Of a stretch of DNA of 64,000 nucleotides, positions 16,077 through 25,597 are shown piece by piece. The translations under genes were made by a program, and so were the position numbers. The stretch spans positions 124,001 to 188,000 of the forward strand of contig NZ_JAAMPU010000106.1 in assembly GCF_012911565.1 (NCBI RefSeq), in the 5' to 3' direction. How positions within the stretch are numbered: position 1 is the first letter of the stretch; every line of letters starts with the position of its first letter. The notes beneath the pieces are model-generated. The model was not told the DNA's origin. It ran no database searches and saw only the letters and a program-made list of their open reading frames with translations. The stretch is from Flavobacterium silvaticum (GTDB lineage Bacteria > Bacteroidota > Bacteroidia > Flavobacteriales > Flavobacteriaceae).

Positions 16077-17543
16077 ATGCTAAAACAATCCCTAAACCTC
16101 AAACTCCAGCAAAAGCTATCGCCACAGCAGATTCAGCTTATGAAACTGATCCAGCTGCCGACCCAGGCTTTCGAGCAGCGGCTTAAGGAAGAGATGAACG
16201 AGAATCCTGCTTTGGAATCCGGCAAGGAGGAAGAAGAATACGAAAAAGACGATGAATACGAAGCTGATTCTGATGAAAGCTTCGAAGACGATGACAACGA
16301 ATCGATCGAAGCCGACGAAATAAACATCGACGAATATTTATCTGACGACGAAACGCCGGACTACAAACTATCAGCCAATAATTACAGTGACGAAGAACAG
16401 CGCGAATCGCCTTTAGCTGCATCCGTGAGTTTCCATCAGGATTTACTCAACCAATTGCATACGTTCATCCTATCTGACGAAGACCGCGAAATAGCCGAAT
16501 TCCTAGTTGGAAATATCGACGATCAGGGTTACATCCGCCGAAGCATTCCGGATATCGTCGACGATATGGCATTCACTCAAGGTATTTACACTGATGAGAA
16601 AACCGTTGAACGGATACTGCAGATTGTCCAGGATCTCGAACCGGCGGGAATCGGCGCACGCGACTTACAGGAATGCCTGCTTTTACAGCTCAAATCCAAA
16701 TCGCCTACCGAATCCATAGGCCTTGCCACAGATATCATCGAACATCAATTCGACGCCTTCACCAAAAAGCATTATGATAAACTCAGGGCGAAATACGGCA
16801 TTTCACAGGATCAGCTTAAAAGTGCCATCAATGAGATTGAAAAACTCAACCCAAAACCGGGCGGGTCATTCGCTGTCGGGACACGATTGATCGAACACGT
16901 AGTACCGGATTTCACCATTCGGGTTGTAGATGGCGATCTCGAATTGTCGCTCAACGGACGCAATGCACCCAGGCTCCACGTTTCCCGCGATTATCAGGAA
17001 ATGCTGCAGACCTATAAAATGTCGCGTGAAAAATCCCAGCAGCAGAAAGACGCAGTCCAGTTCATCAAACAGAAACTCGATTCGGCCAAATGGTTCATCG
17101 ATGCCATTCTCCAGCGTCAGCAAACGTTGATGGTTACCATGAATGCCATTATGGAATACCAACGCGAGTATTTCTTATCCGGTGAAGAAACCAATCTGCG
17201 CCCTATGATCCTCAAAGACATAGCCGATGTGGTCGGGCTCGATATTTCGACAATCTCTCGTGTGGCGAATTCCAAATATGTCGATACGCCTTACGGAACC
17301 AAACTGATCAAGGAATTCTTTTCTGAGGCGATGATGAACGACCAGGGCGAAGAGGTTTCGACCATCGAAATCAAGAAAATCCTGCAGGATGTGATTTCAG
17401 AGGAAGACAAAAGCAAACCGCTTCCGGACGATCAACTGGCCGACATTTTAAAACAACGCGGTTATCCTATCGCCCGGCGTACGATTGCGAAATACCGGGA
17501 GCAGCTTGACATTCCCGTGGCTCGCATGAGACGTAAAATATAG
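16077..17543 (+). CDS. rpoN: RNA polymerase sigma-54 factor
   Basis: Alternative sigma factor of 488 residues. Region I is the Gln-rich start LKQSLNLKLQQKLSPQQIQLMKLIQLP, which contacts enhancer-binding ATPases; region II is a long acidic stretch (about residues 50-105, rich in E and D); the core-binding domain follows; the C-terminus has the HTH (DIADVVGLDISTISRVANSK) and the RpoN box ARRTIAKYRE (residues about 471-480) that reads the -24 element. Length and order are those of Bacteroidota RpoN. The right repeat of the GxxExxY element lies directly upstream, and a membrane-protein gene follows six bases after the stop. Confidence 0.95.
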   Translation: MLKQSLNLKLQQKLSPQQIQLMKLIQLPTQAFEQRLKEEMNENPALESGKEEEEYEKDDEYEADSDESFEDDDNESIEADEINIDEYLSDDETPDYKLSANNYSDEEQRESPLAASVSFHQDLLNQLHTFILSDEDREIAEFLVGNIDDQGYIRRSIPDIVDDMAFTQGIYTDEKTVERILQIVQDLEPAGIGARDLQECLLLQLKSKSPTESIGLATDIIEHQFDAFTKKHYDKLRAKYGISQDQLKSAINEIEKLNPKPGGSFAVGTRLIEHVVPDFTIRVVDGDLELSLNGRNAPRLHVSRDYQEMLQTYKMSREKSQQQKDAVQFIKQKLDSAKWFIDAILQRQQTLMVTMNAIMEYQREYFLSGEETNLRPMILKDIADVVGLDISTISRVANSKYVDTPYGTKLIKEFFSEAMMNDQGEEVSTIEIKKILQDVISEEDKSKPLPDDQLADILKQRGYPIARRTIAKYREQLDIPVARMRRKI

Positions 17544-17549
17544 CCCCTT

Positions 17550-18155
17550 TTGGGAAAGATTTTCTCTTTTTTTTCTTACGTATTTCATCCGGTCTTTGCA
17601 CCGGTTTATGGCGTACTGCTGTTTTTATATATCGACGTGAACAGATTCGGGACAGATCAGAAATTATTGATCCTGGCCCAGACAGCGATAGTCACATTAG
17701 CGATTCCGTTGATATTTTTCTTCCTGCTCCGGCTTTTGGGAAAGGCAGATTCACTCATGTTGCCCGAAGTTTCGCAACGCCGGCTGCCGTTGACTTTCCA
17801 GATACTGATGTTCTACATCTTGATCGAGCGAAGTTTCACCATTACGGCAATCCCGGAATTGCACTACTTTTTTATGGCGGGAATGATCAGTACCTGTCTT
17901 GCTTTGTGCTGCTCGCTTTTCAATTTCCGCATCAGCCTGCATATGTTAGGAATTTCTGGCTTGCTGGTTTTTGGCTTCGGATTAGCCTTGCACAATGAAT
18001 CGAATATGGCTTTCCTGATTGCCGGCCTCAGTATCATCAACGGGTTGACGGCCACATCAAGGCTGATCCTTGAAGCTCATGACTTTAAGGAATTGATTGC
18101 GGGTTTTCTAATCGGGTTGGTTCCGCAGGTATTGCTTTTACCAATGTGGATTTAA
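17550..18155 (+). CDS. Polytopic membrane protein downstream of rpoN (PAP2-like in layout)
   Basis: A 201-residue protein with about six hydrophobic segments, starting from a TTG six bases behind the rpoN stop; no ATG is available near the N-terminus. Features such as SYVFHPVFAPVYGVL, PEVSQRRLPLTFQIL and the closing LILEAHDFKELIAGFLIGLVPQ recall the Bacteroidota membrane proteins often labelled PAP2-like, with a late AH-x-x-x-E/GF pattern, but the full phosphatase triad is not visible. It is probably co-expressed with rpoN. Its stop overlaps that of the convergent outer-membrane protein gene by three bases. Function not assigned. Confidence 0.7.
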   Translation: MGKIFSFFSYVFHPVFAPVYGVLLFLYIDVNRFGTDQKLLILAQTAIVTLAIPLIFFFLLRLLGKADSLMLPEVSQRRLPLTFQILMFYILIERSFTITAIPELHYFFMAGMISTCLALCCSLFNFRISLHMLGISGLLVFGFGLALHNESNMAFLIAGLSIINGLTATSRLILEAHDFKELIAGFLIGLVPQVLLLPMWI

Positions 18156-18868
18156 AGAATGTAGAACATCAGGCCGAGGCTCAGATTTCCCATTTTGATT
18201 TTTTGCCCTTCTATCGAACCGTTGTCAAAGATTGGCGTGAATCCGTAACAAGCGTAAAAGTTCCAGGTGTTGTAACCCGCCGAAACATAAGCGCTCATTC
18301 TTAATTTTGACAGATCTGGATTGTTGACTACCAGATTCTTTCCGCCGTCGCCCGTAAATTTCGATCTGCTGTAAAACAGATAACTGAATTTGAAACCGGT
18401 GTAGACCCGCCAGAACTTATGGCTTTCAGGTACAGAAGTCCGCCACCTTATCTCGAGCGGTATGTCGACATAGTTTACAGACAATTTATTCTTGTCGTAA
18501 AAACTGTCTTCATCTACATAGGAATAGGTTATAACCGAATTGGATTCAGAAACCTTCAAATTGTAATTGTAGTTCTGCAAGGTATAGCCAAGACCTATTG
18601 CGAGGGCAAAATTGCGTTGCTTGTTCAACGGAAAGTCCCTTAAAAATCCGCCGGAAAGCCCTAACGAAAACTTATTCTGATTGAGCTTTTTGGGAATGCT
18701 CGTGAGGATGTTGTAGGTAAAACTGAAGTAAAATTGGTCTTCCCGATAAAGTGAATCGACGGCCGTGAAGTCCGGAACAAACTTTTCCGATGCAATTTTC
18801 GTGGAATCGATCTGTGAGAATACAGAAGCCGATATAAACAACAGAATGATTCTGGCGAAAAGGTGCAT
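18152..18868 (-). CDS. Outer-membrane beta-barrel protein (PorT family)
   Basis: A 238-residue exported protein with signal peptide MHLFARIILLFISASVFSQ. The mature sequence has the alternating strands of Bacteroidota outer-membrane porin-like proteins: FSLGLSGGFLRDFPLNKQRN, FALAIGLGYTLQNYNYNLKV, NYVDIPLEIRWRTS, the phrase YVDIPLEI being typical of PorT-type barrels. It ends with a strand (GNLSLGLMFYIL) suited to BAM recognition. No link to neighbours is visible. Confidence 0.75.
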   Translation of the reverse strand: MHLFARIILLFISASVFSQIDSTKIASEKFVPDFTAVDSLYREDQFYFSFTYNILTSIPKKLNQNKFSLGLSGGFLRDFPLNKQRNFALAIGLGYTLQNYNYNLKVSESNSVITYSYVDEDSFYDKNKLSVNYVDIPLEIRWRTSVPESHKFWRVYTGFKFSYLFYSRSKFTGDGGKNLVVNNPDLSKLRMSAYVSAGYNTWNFYACYGFTPIFDNGSIEGQKIKMGNLSLGLMFYIL

Positions 18869-18993
18869 AAATTCAGTTTAGCGCAAAAATACAAAACAAA
18901 TATGGTTGAAAAACTGTTAAATTCCTGTTTACATAATTACCATTTTTTGTTGCGATAACCCCACATAACTGTTTAGCTACAAGTTTTTTAACT

Positions 18994-19007
18994 CCCTATA
19001 AATAGGG
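18994..19007 (+). promoter_or_regulatory. CCCTAT-AA-ATAGGG palindrome upstream of the large T9SS protein
   Basis: A perfect six-base-arm palindrome (CCCTAT, two A, ATAGGG), followed by GGTATTTATGG, about 130 bases before the start of the T9SS gene at 19134. The rest of the 18869-19127 gap is AT-rich with no gene. A regulator site is possible; the binding protein is unknown. Confidence 0.35.
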
Positions 19008-19133
19008 GTATTTATGGTTTTTGACGGAATATTTTGAACTTCAACGATTATAATTTGGCGACACACATACTTGTTGTTTTTTCGCACTATCAAACAACAA
19101 TGATTTCCCCAAATCGAAAAAAAATTAATGATT

Positions 19134-22100
19134 ATGAAACAAATCTTACTTTCCCTCGAACTAAGATTTAGCAGTGCAATAATAGTATTGCTACTTTTAA
19201 TGGGTTCTGTCACCAGTGCACAAACCCCGACGATTACTTCAGTTACTCCTACTGTAGTCACCAAAAATACAGTCGTTACCATCAATGGAACCAATTTTGG
19301 AACCGGATCTTACACGGTAAGCTTTAGTGATGGGAACACTAATTTTAGTATAGTGACCGGTTCCAGGACTACAACACAGGTCAAAATTACCATCACCGGA
19401 ACTGTCTCGGGTTCTGTCCGGATAAATCGGGTACAGGCTCCTGTTGCTTCCTCAGCATACAGCGCGGCTGTATTTACTTATGCAGTACCTATCCAGAAAA
19501 CAGCCGCAGACGGAATCCGTGTACAACAGATTTATACAGATTGGAACGGATACTGGACCTCATCGGCCACAACTTCAACGGTTGCGAACCAACCAAACAA
19601 TCACCACAATCTACTCGCATTCAAATACGGAGGCGTGGTGTACTCCACAGGGGTTAATGATGCGACACTGACAGCCAATGGCGTGTCATTCAATGCACAA
19701 TCTTTTCGCGCCTATTCTACACAAGGCGTAGACGGAACCATTGGTGGGGCCACCTATCTTGCAACCGGAAGCCTTATAGATGAAAATTCTTCAACAGCTA
19801 TTCCAAGTCATCCGGAGATTGCTGGGATAGGGATTTATGATGTCCTTATCGACGGGTTGAACGGGCTCGATTTGGGCACGGGAGTCACTAACTTCAACAC
19901 CAATGCAAAAATCAGCTTCTTTAGCGACAATGCCCAGACCGGAACCTCAAACGCATACATCACGGACGACGTGCCTGATGTATTGATCACTCAGGTTGCG
20001 GATCCGGGCAGTACCGATTATTATCATTTTACAGATGTCAACGGAAATATCATAGGAAATCCTGTGCGTGTCGATATGCAAACTTCAATGGCCGCTGTAG
20101 GAACGTACCGACTTGACCTTTTCAATTTCGGCACTACCAATATCGCTACCGCCACGCCGAGCTCCGTCAATTCGTCGAATACGACCAGGGATATCCGGAT
20201 TGTCGGATTGCGCTTTTCAGATTTCGGCATAACCGCAGCGAATATTTCCCAGATAAAGACTTTCGATATGTTGGCCGGAGGTACTGCAGACGTTGCGTTC
20301 CTGGCTTATAACACAGCTTCGTTCCAAATCGCCTCACCGGTAGTTACTTCGGCCCCCAATTCGGTTCGTCTGTGTAAAGTGCCTTATCCAAGTAACGTCT
20401 CTTTTTCGGTAGGAGCCGGAATTGCCGGAGGCGGACCCGGAACACTTACATATCAATGGAAGAAAAATAATATCGATATCCTGGCAACAGACACGAGATA
20501 TTCGGGAGCCAATACCAGTACGCTGATAATCAACGGCACATCAGGTAATCCGATTACAGCTTCAGAATACGCAACATATAAAGTTGAAATATCGAACGCG
20601 TACGGCGCCATAGTCGCTTCTTCTGCGATTTTAAGGCCAGGCGGTTCTCCGACAGTATGGAACGGAACTTCATGGAGCGCAACACCTACCAGCACCAGTA
20701 GTTTGATTTTCAATGCGAATTACGATTCTGCAGTGAATTTGGCTTCAGGAACAAAAATAGAAGGTTGTGACTGTAAAGTCCAGAATGGAGTAAATGTAAT
20801 CATCGACTCCGGAGATGCTATGATCATCCAAAACCAGCTCGAAGTCGCTCCGGTCATCCCGGCCCATATGGAACCACAATATGACGGCAGCGGGAATTAC
20901 ATTGGGGATGCAATGGTCCCAACACAACCTGCCGGAACTTATACATTAAGAGATGACGCAAGCCTTATCCAGGTTAGCGAAACCGCTGCAAACATTGGCG
21001 TAATCACTAAAAAACGCCAGGTAACCAATCTACATCAGTGGGACTATGTCTATTGGTCTTCCCCTGTAGACGGATTCGACATTTCATCTTTGGTACCCTA
21101 CTCAACCCTTGCCTATCGTTGGAATCCGACCCTGGTAAATCCGAACATGACCTATGGAAACTGGGCTTCTGCTTCCGGCGTAATGGCTGCAGCTACAGGA
21201 TATATTTCCCGCGTGAACAGTGCCGCTAACCTTGACGTTACGTTTGTCGGAGCGCCTCACAATGGTGTCTACAATTATACGTTGACAGGAAGCACGAATG
21301 CCGCTGCGAATACGAATTACTGGAATCTGGTAGGAAACCCGTATCCGTCATCAATCAAAGCATTGGATTTCATCAACTCCAATCCGTCGATCGAAGGAAA
21401 CATCCGTATCTGGACACACCAGGCGCCTATTTCAAACAATCCGGCAATCAGTCCGTTCTACAACAATTTCACCTATAATTATGGTGATCAATATCTGACG
21501 TATAACGGGACAACATCTGTTCCTCCAGGATTCAACGGAAACATCGCTTCCGGCCAGGGATTCTTTGTCCAGGGAAAAAGCACTTCAGGCACCGTGACTT
21601 TCCAGAATACGTTCCGATACAAGGAAACGCTTCCGGTCTACAACAACTCCCAGTTCTATCGCACATCGGCTCAGGCCCAGGATGCTACAGAATCTTTGCC
21701 TGAAAACCCAGGTGACGATTCGGAAGCATCAAAATCCATCATCTGGTTAAGCCTTGTAAATGCTGCCAATTCCAGCGTAAGCACTGCCATAGGGTATGTA
21801 GAAGGCGCGACTATGGAAAAAGACCGTGTTTATGACGCTTCTACAGAAGCCGGGACTTTCAGCATCTACTCTCTTATCAACGAAGACAAGGTAATCATCA
21901 ACGGGCGCGCCTTGCCGTTTGAAGATTCAGATACGGTTCCGGTAGGTTTCGCCGTGCCATCTACAGGAATCTACAACATTGCCGTAAATCAGGTGCAGGG
22001 ATTGTTCGAAGATCAAACCCAGGCCATCTATCTCAAAGATAATTATTTGGATATCATCCATGATTTGAGAGCAGCGCCATATACTTTTACAGCTTTGTCA

Positions 22101-22397
22101 GGTAATTTTGAAAACAGATTTACTTTACAATATACAACCAACGCCTTGTCGGTTGGCGATCAGGAATCGAACAATACATTCGCTTTCATCAGCCACCAGA
22201 CACTTCAGGTCCAGGCTTCATCTGAAATCAAGAACATTGAAATCTTTGACCTGTCCGGAAAACACGTGACTACGTATACGGTTTCAGACCACGGCAACCA
22301 ATTCAGTTCCGCTTTTGGTTATGCTACCGGTTTCTATCTTGCCAAAATCAATCTGGCAAACGGAATCAGCGTGACTCAAAAAGTAGTTACTGACTAA
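19134..22397 (+). CDS. Large secreted protein with IPT/TIG domain and T9SS type A sorting domain
   Basis: A 1087-residue protein exported by Sec (signal to about residue 30, ending VTSAQTP) and then by the type IX system. Order: an IPT/TIG-type Ig fold (TITSVTPTVVTKNTVVTING...), a beta-rich region, an Ig-like stretch (LTYQWKKNNIDILATDTRY, about 440-495), a NVIIDSGDAMIIQNQLEV parallel-beta region, then a module with WDYVYWSSP (near 635) and NLVGNPYPSSI (near 729) also found in the metalloprotease at 58418-61837, and a C-terminal sorting domain ending QKVVTD. ATG 19128 is an alternative start two codons upstream. No catalytic motif; likely surface adhesin-like. Confidence 0.82.
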   Translation: MKQILLSLELRFSSAIIVLLLLMGSVTSAQTPTITSVTPTVVTKNTVVTINGTNFGTGSYTVSFSDGNTNFSIVTGSRTTTQVKITITGTVSGSVRINRVQAPVASSAYSAAVFTYAVPIQKTAADGIRVQQIYTDWNGYWTSSATTSTVANQPNNHHNLLAFKYGGVVYSTGVNDATLTANGVSFNAQSFRAYSTQGVDGTIGGATYLATGSLIDENSSTAIPSHPEIAGIGIYDVLIDGLNGLDLGTGVTNFNTNAKISFFSDNAQTGTSNAYITDDVPDVLITQVADPGSTDYYHFTDVNGNIIGNPVRVDMQTSMAAVGTYRLDLFNFGTTNIATATPSSVNSSNTTRDIRIVGLRFSDFGITAANISQIKTFDMLAGGTADVAFLAYNTASFQIASPVVTSAPNSVRLCKVPYPSNVSFSVGAGIAGGGPGTLTYQWKKNNIDILATDTRYSGANTSTLIINGTSGNPITASEYATYKVEISNAYGAIVASSAILRPGGSPTVWNGTSWSATPTSTSSLIFNANYDSAVNLASGTKIEGCDCKVQNGVNVIIDSGDAMIIQNQLEVAPVIPAHMEPQYDGSGNYIGDAMVPTQPAGTYTLRDDASLIQVSETAANIGVITKKRQVTNLHQWDYVYWSSPVDGFDISSLVPYSTLAYRWNPTLVNPNMTYGNWASASGVMAAATGYISRVNSAANLDVTFVGAPHNGVYNYTLTGSTNAAANTNYWNLVGNPYPSSIKALDFINSNPSIEGNIRIWTHQAPISNNPAISPFYNNFTYNYGDQYLTYNGTTSVPPGFNGNIASGQGFFVQGKSTSGTVTFQNTFRYKETLPVYNNSQFYRTSAQAQDATESLPENPGDDSEASKSIIWLSLVNAANSSVSTAIGYVEGATMEKDRVYDASTEAGTFSIYSLINEDKVIINGRALPFEDSDTVPVGFAVPSTGIYNIAVNQVQGLFEDQTQAIYLKDNYLDIIHDLRAAPYTFTALSGNFENRFTLQYTTNALSVGDQESNNTFAFISHQTLQVQASSEIKNIEIFDLSGKHVTTYTVSDHGNQFSSAFGYATGFYLAKINLANGISVTQKVVTD

Positions 22398-22424
22398 AAC
22401 CTGAACCTCAAAATAATACAAACG

Positions 22425-22453
22425 ACCCGTAGCCATAAACTGCGGGTTTTTTA
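22425..22453 (+). terminator. Terminator after the 1087-residue T9SS gene
   Basis: ACCCGTAG (22425-22432) pairs with CTGCGGGT (22440-22447) with one G-T wobble, followed by a run of T. Confidence 0.65.
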
Positions 22454-22502
22454 TTGTAGATCTGATATAGTTCCAATCAGATAACATTTCATGTTTACTT
22501 TA

Positions 22503-22544
22503 TTTCTGTTTACAAAAATCTGTAAACACGCCATTTGTAAACAA
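22503..22544 (+). repeat. 42-bp repeat with three GTTTAC/GTAAAC boxes, copy 1
   Basis: Begins TTTCTGTTTACAAAAATC and ends ATTTGTAAACAA. GTTTACA and TGTAAAC form a 7-6-7 inverted repeat, followed by a third TTTGTAAAC box. An inverted copy with only two mismatches lies at 39087-39128. Sits between the T9SS terminator and the PD-(D/E)XK gene. Confidence 0.8.
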
Positions 22545-22669
22545 CACTACAGGTTGTGCTTTACTTATGGAAGAGAATAGAAGTTCACGAAGCAATCAGC
22601 TATAACTTTAACCATTTTCGGATTGCTATGCGGATAGTTAGCAGTAATTTTATAAAAATCGTTATTTGC

Positions 22670-23668
22670 ATGACCATTCAATCAATTGCACAAGAATTAA
22701 ATAAGAGAAGTATAGATTACAATATTGGAGAACTCCAAACACTTCGAAAGACAATTAAAGGTCTGGCAAAAAAGCCAACGAGCGATATTTTTAATCATCA
22801 AACAATAAATGAAAATTGGGCCTTCCACGTTGGAGGTCGGTCTGAGTTACAATTTAATATTGGTTTCGAAAATGAAGGCTTACGATTTGGTTTCGCATTT
22901 TCGTTAGAGCCAAGCCAATCCTTGCCAAACCTTGATATCTTATTTCCTAAAATATTAAAACTTAATTCGGCAATTACGGACAATCCGAAACGCTTCAAAA
23001 AATACAAAATGTGGAATTGGTCATTCGAAGGAAGAAGTTCTATTCTCGATGTAAAACCAATACCACAAGATATAGTCAAAACCGGAAATTTTATCTTTAT
23101 TGGAAAGATTTTATCGACCCAACAAATTAATTACGACGATATTTTAAAAACTTTTGATGACTTATTGGAAATTTATCTGGAAGTAGAGAGTAATTCACCG
23201 GAAATAATTAATCTTTCGTCAATAAGTAAGCCAACACAATATTTCGTTTTTAATAATGCGAAGCGAAATCTTCCACAATCTACAACCTATACAAGTTTAG
23301 AGCGAAAAATCAATGTCGATGCTAGACACTCATTTATTCAGGAGAAACTTATTGATGAATTATCTTCTCTTTTTGGAAAGGATGCAGTTGCCGCAGAAAA
23401 TTATATTGGAGGTAAAAAAATAGATGTTGTATTGAAACTAAATGATAATGATCATATCTTCTACGAAATAAAGACAGCAAATTCAGCTCGCGCATGCATA
23501 AGGCAGGCGATCGGACAACTATTAGAATATTCCTATTTTAAATGTAATAAAATGGCTTCTAAAATTGTCGTGGTTGGTGAATATAAAATTGATACCGAAA
23601 CTAAAAAGTACTTGAAATATTTAAAAAATGAGTTTAGTATTCCAATAGATTATAAATCGGTAAATTAA
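22670..23668 (+). CDS. Hypothetical protein with C-terminal PD-(D/E)XK-type nuclease motif
   Basis: A 332-residue cytoplasmic protein, not recognised as a named family. The N-terminal two thirds have no motif that I know (start MTIQSIAQELNKRSIDY; conserved-looking WAFHVGGRSELQFNIGFE near 50-67). The C-terminus has the PD-(D/E)XK pattern: Asp252 in KKIDVVLKL, Glu266 and Lys268 in FYEIKTANS, then Gln279 and Gln283 in RQAIGQLLEYSYF, the helix that often completes such sites. Codon usage and composition are clearly AT-richer than the flanking genes, suggesting acquisition. The frame is open 38 codons upstream, but ATG 22670 gives the sensible soluble start. A DNA-processing or defence role is possible but unproven. 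Confidence 0.6.
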   Translation: MTIQSIAQELNKRSIDYNIGELQTLRKTIKGLAKKPTSDIFNHQTINENWAFHVGGRSELQFNIGFENEGLRFGFAFSLEPSQSLPNLDILFPKILKLNSAITDNPKRFKKYKMWNWSFEGRSSILDVKPIPQDIVKTGNFIFIGKILSTQQINYDDILKTFDDLLEIYLEVESNSPEIINLSSISKPTQYFVFNNAKRNLPQSTTYTSLERKINVDARHSFIQEKLIDELSSLFGKDAVAAENYIGGKKIDVVLKLNDNDHIFYEIKTANSARACIRQAIGQLLEYSYFKCNKMASKIVVVGEYKIDTETKKYLKYLKNEFSIPIDYKSVN

Positions 23669-23780
23669 AAATATTGTTAACAGCAGCTAAGACAACATTG
23701 CTCCCGCCCGATTCATTGTAACAACTTTTTTATTAACTTCCATCGAGGCAACTTTTTCCGATTACCGTAACCTCGATTAG

Positions 23781-23803
23781 CCGCGGAACATTTGCGGTTT
23801 TTT
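23781..23803 (+). terminator. Weak terminator after the PD-(D/E)XK gene
   Basis: CCGC (23781-23784) and GCGG (23794-23797) followed by six T. Confidence 0.4.
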
Positions 23804-23830
23804 CATATCTATCCGGCTTATTTTCCAAAC

Positions 23831-23862
23831 AAAAAACCCACAGCAACGAACTGTGGGTTTTT
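23831..23862. terminator. Bidirectional terminator before the DUF6029 gene end
   Basis: AAACCCACAG (23834-23843) and CTGTGGGTTT (23851-23860) with a seven-base loop, flanked by A on the left and T on the right, so it can serve both converging transcripts. Confidence 0.8.
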
Positions 23863-23884
23863 CTTATGATATTGATTTCAGGTT

Positions 23885-25594
23885 TTAAAAAGCCGTACTT
23901 ACAGAAAGGCTGACACCCGTACTTTCCGGCACGAAACGGCAAACGCCGCCCACACAGACCAATCCGCCGCGCTGACGCCCATAGTTCATGGCAATGCGCG
24001 TCGATTTGAAACGATAGGCGCCTCCGACATTATAATAATGTGTCTGGAAGTTCTCGTCGTCGTTTCCGTAGTTGTACATATCCCATACATAGAACGACAA
24101 ATGGTTGTTGAGGCTGAATTCTGCCGTGGCACTGGCCCAGTTCTTCTTATCCGCATCGGCCCACATATGTTCGGCCTCGATCCTGAGCGACCGTGACGAG
24201 GTAAAATTGTAGGTGACTTCAGCATCTACGATGTGTGTCCGGACGGCATCTCCGCCTTCAAGCCATTTCTTGTTGTAGAACTGTCTGACGAAATAAAAAG
24301 CCGTATGCCATTTATCTGAGAATTTCTTGTCGATCTCAAAGTTCAGGTCCGAGAAATATTTTTCGCCTACGCCAAAGAATTCCGTGTCATAATAGGCCGG
24401 ATTCTGGCGATAGGTTCCGGGAAGATTATACCACTGTGCGAAGTTGGCCGAAACCTTTGTGCCGTATTTTCCGCCAAGCGCCGTTCCTTTGTCGAATTGG
24501 TAAAAGAAGTCGATCTGGCCGCCCGTCTCTCCTGCTTTCAATATGGTCGGGTCGATAAAATCAACCTTGGCCTGAGCCTGATACACATAAATGTTCGCAA
24601 GGTTCGAGTGATGCTGCTTGGTAAGTGCCGGAATGTAGCTGATGAACTTATCGTTGAAGTTCAGGCTGGTCGAAACCCCGTCGCCAACCGGAGTCGGGGT
24701 GCGTTCCGAAAGGAAAAGCATATTCTCCACCCGACGCAACGTAGCATCTACACCGAGCCCTTTTCTCGAATAACCAAAATTGACAAGCACCGCATTGCCG
24801 GGTTTTACAAAATCAGGATTGATCTGGTTCTGGGCGTTAAGCACCACGTCTTTTGATTTGTAATCGTATTCCGCCGATGCATAGAAAGAACTGTGGCTGA
24901 AATTCACACGTCCTGAATAGGCACGCGTAGTTTCATTGAAATCCGGATCTGAAACCGGAATATCCAACTTTTCATAGCGTTGGATGTAACTCGCCCCGAA
25001 TGAAAGGTCGCTTTCTTCAAACTTCAGCAGATTGCTCAAATTCCAATCTAAATCAGAACCAGCAAGGAATCCATCCGAAAGCTTGAAACCGCTGCGCTGT
25101 TTTCCGCCAATAAAAGTCACGCGCAAATCTTCGACAGGACGTACGATTACTTTCCCTCCTAAAACAGCCGTGTTGATTCCAAGCGCACGGTCTTCCCACG
25201 CACGGAATATGATACCGCTTCCGAATTGCTCGTAGAAGTGGCCGGCAGTAACTTCTATATACTTACTTTTATAATTGACGAAGGCCGTCCCTAAGTTGAT
25301 GCCTTTGTATCCCGGATTGTAATTCAGCAACGCATTCCCTTCGTAACCTTCCATTTGAATCCCTGCCGTAAACCCTTTGTACTGATAATTGACCAGTAAG
25401 TAGTTGTTGGAGCGAATAGGATCTTCCGGATGCATGAGCCCGCGCCCTTCATCGTTGAGATACCATTGGGCATTGGATTCGAAACTACCGAATACTTTTC
25501 CGTAGTCTTTCTTGGTTTTTTCTTCCGTCGTGGTCTCCTGTGCAAAGACGCTGACTGCCGTAAGACAGCCGAGTGCAAGAATAAAATGCTTCAT
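23885..25594 (-). CDS. DUF6029-family outer-membrane protein
   Basis: A 569-residue exported protein with signal peptide MKHFILALGCLTAVSVFAQ. The mature part is beta-barrel-like throughout, with GKVFGSFESNAQWYLNDEG at the start, AGHFYEQFGSGIIFRAWEDR (about 118-137) and alternating aromatic strand ends, matching Bacteroidota proteins annotated DUF6029. It starts three bases after the stop of the TlpA gene, so the two are one operon. Conservation next to thioredoxin-fold and Omp28-like genes suggests a shared envelope role, but no biochemical function is known to me. Confidence 0.75.
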   Translation of the reverse strand: MKHFILALGCLTAVSVFAQETTTEEKTKKDYGKVFGSFESNAQWYLNDEGRGLMHPEDPIRSNNYLLVNYQYKGFTAGIQMEGYEGNALLNYNPGYKGINLGTAFVNYKSKYIEVTAGHFYEQFGSGIIFRAWEDRALGINTAVLGGKVIVRPVEDLRVTFIGGKQRSGFKLSDGFLAGSDLDWNLSNLLKFEESDLSFGASYIQRYEKLDIPVSDPDFNETTRAYSGRVNFSHSSFYASAEYDYKSKDVVLNAQNQINPDFVKPGNAVLVNFGYSRKGLGVDATLRRVENMLFLSERTPTPVGDGVSTSLNFNDKFISYIPALTKQHHSNLANIYVYQAQAKVDFIDPTILKAGETGGQIDFFYQFDKGTALGGKYGTKVSANFAQWYNLPGTYRQNPAYYDTEFFGVGEKYFSDLNFEIDKKFSDKWHTAFYFVRQFYNKKWLEGGDAVRTHIVDAEVTYNFTSSRSLRIEAEHMWADADKKNWASATAEFSLNNHLSFYVWDMYNYGNDDENFQTHYYNVGGAYRFKSTRIAMNYGRQRGGLVCVGGVCRFVPESTGVSLSVSTAF

Positions 25595-25597
25595 TTC

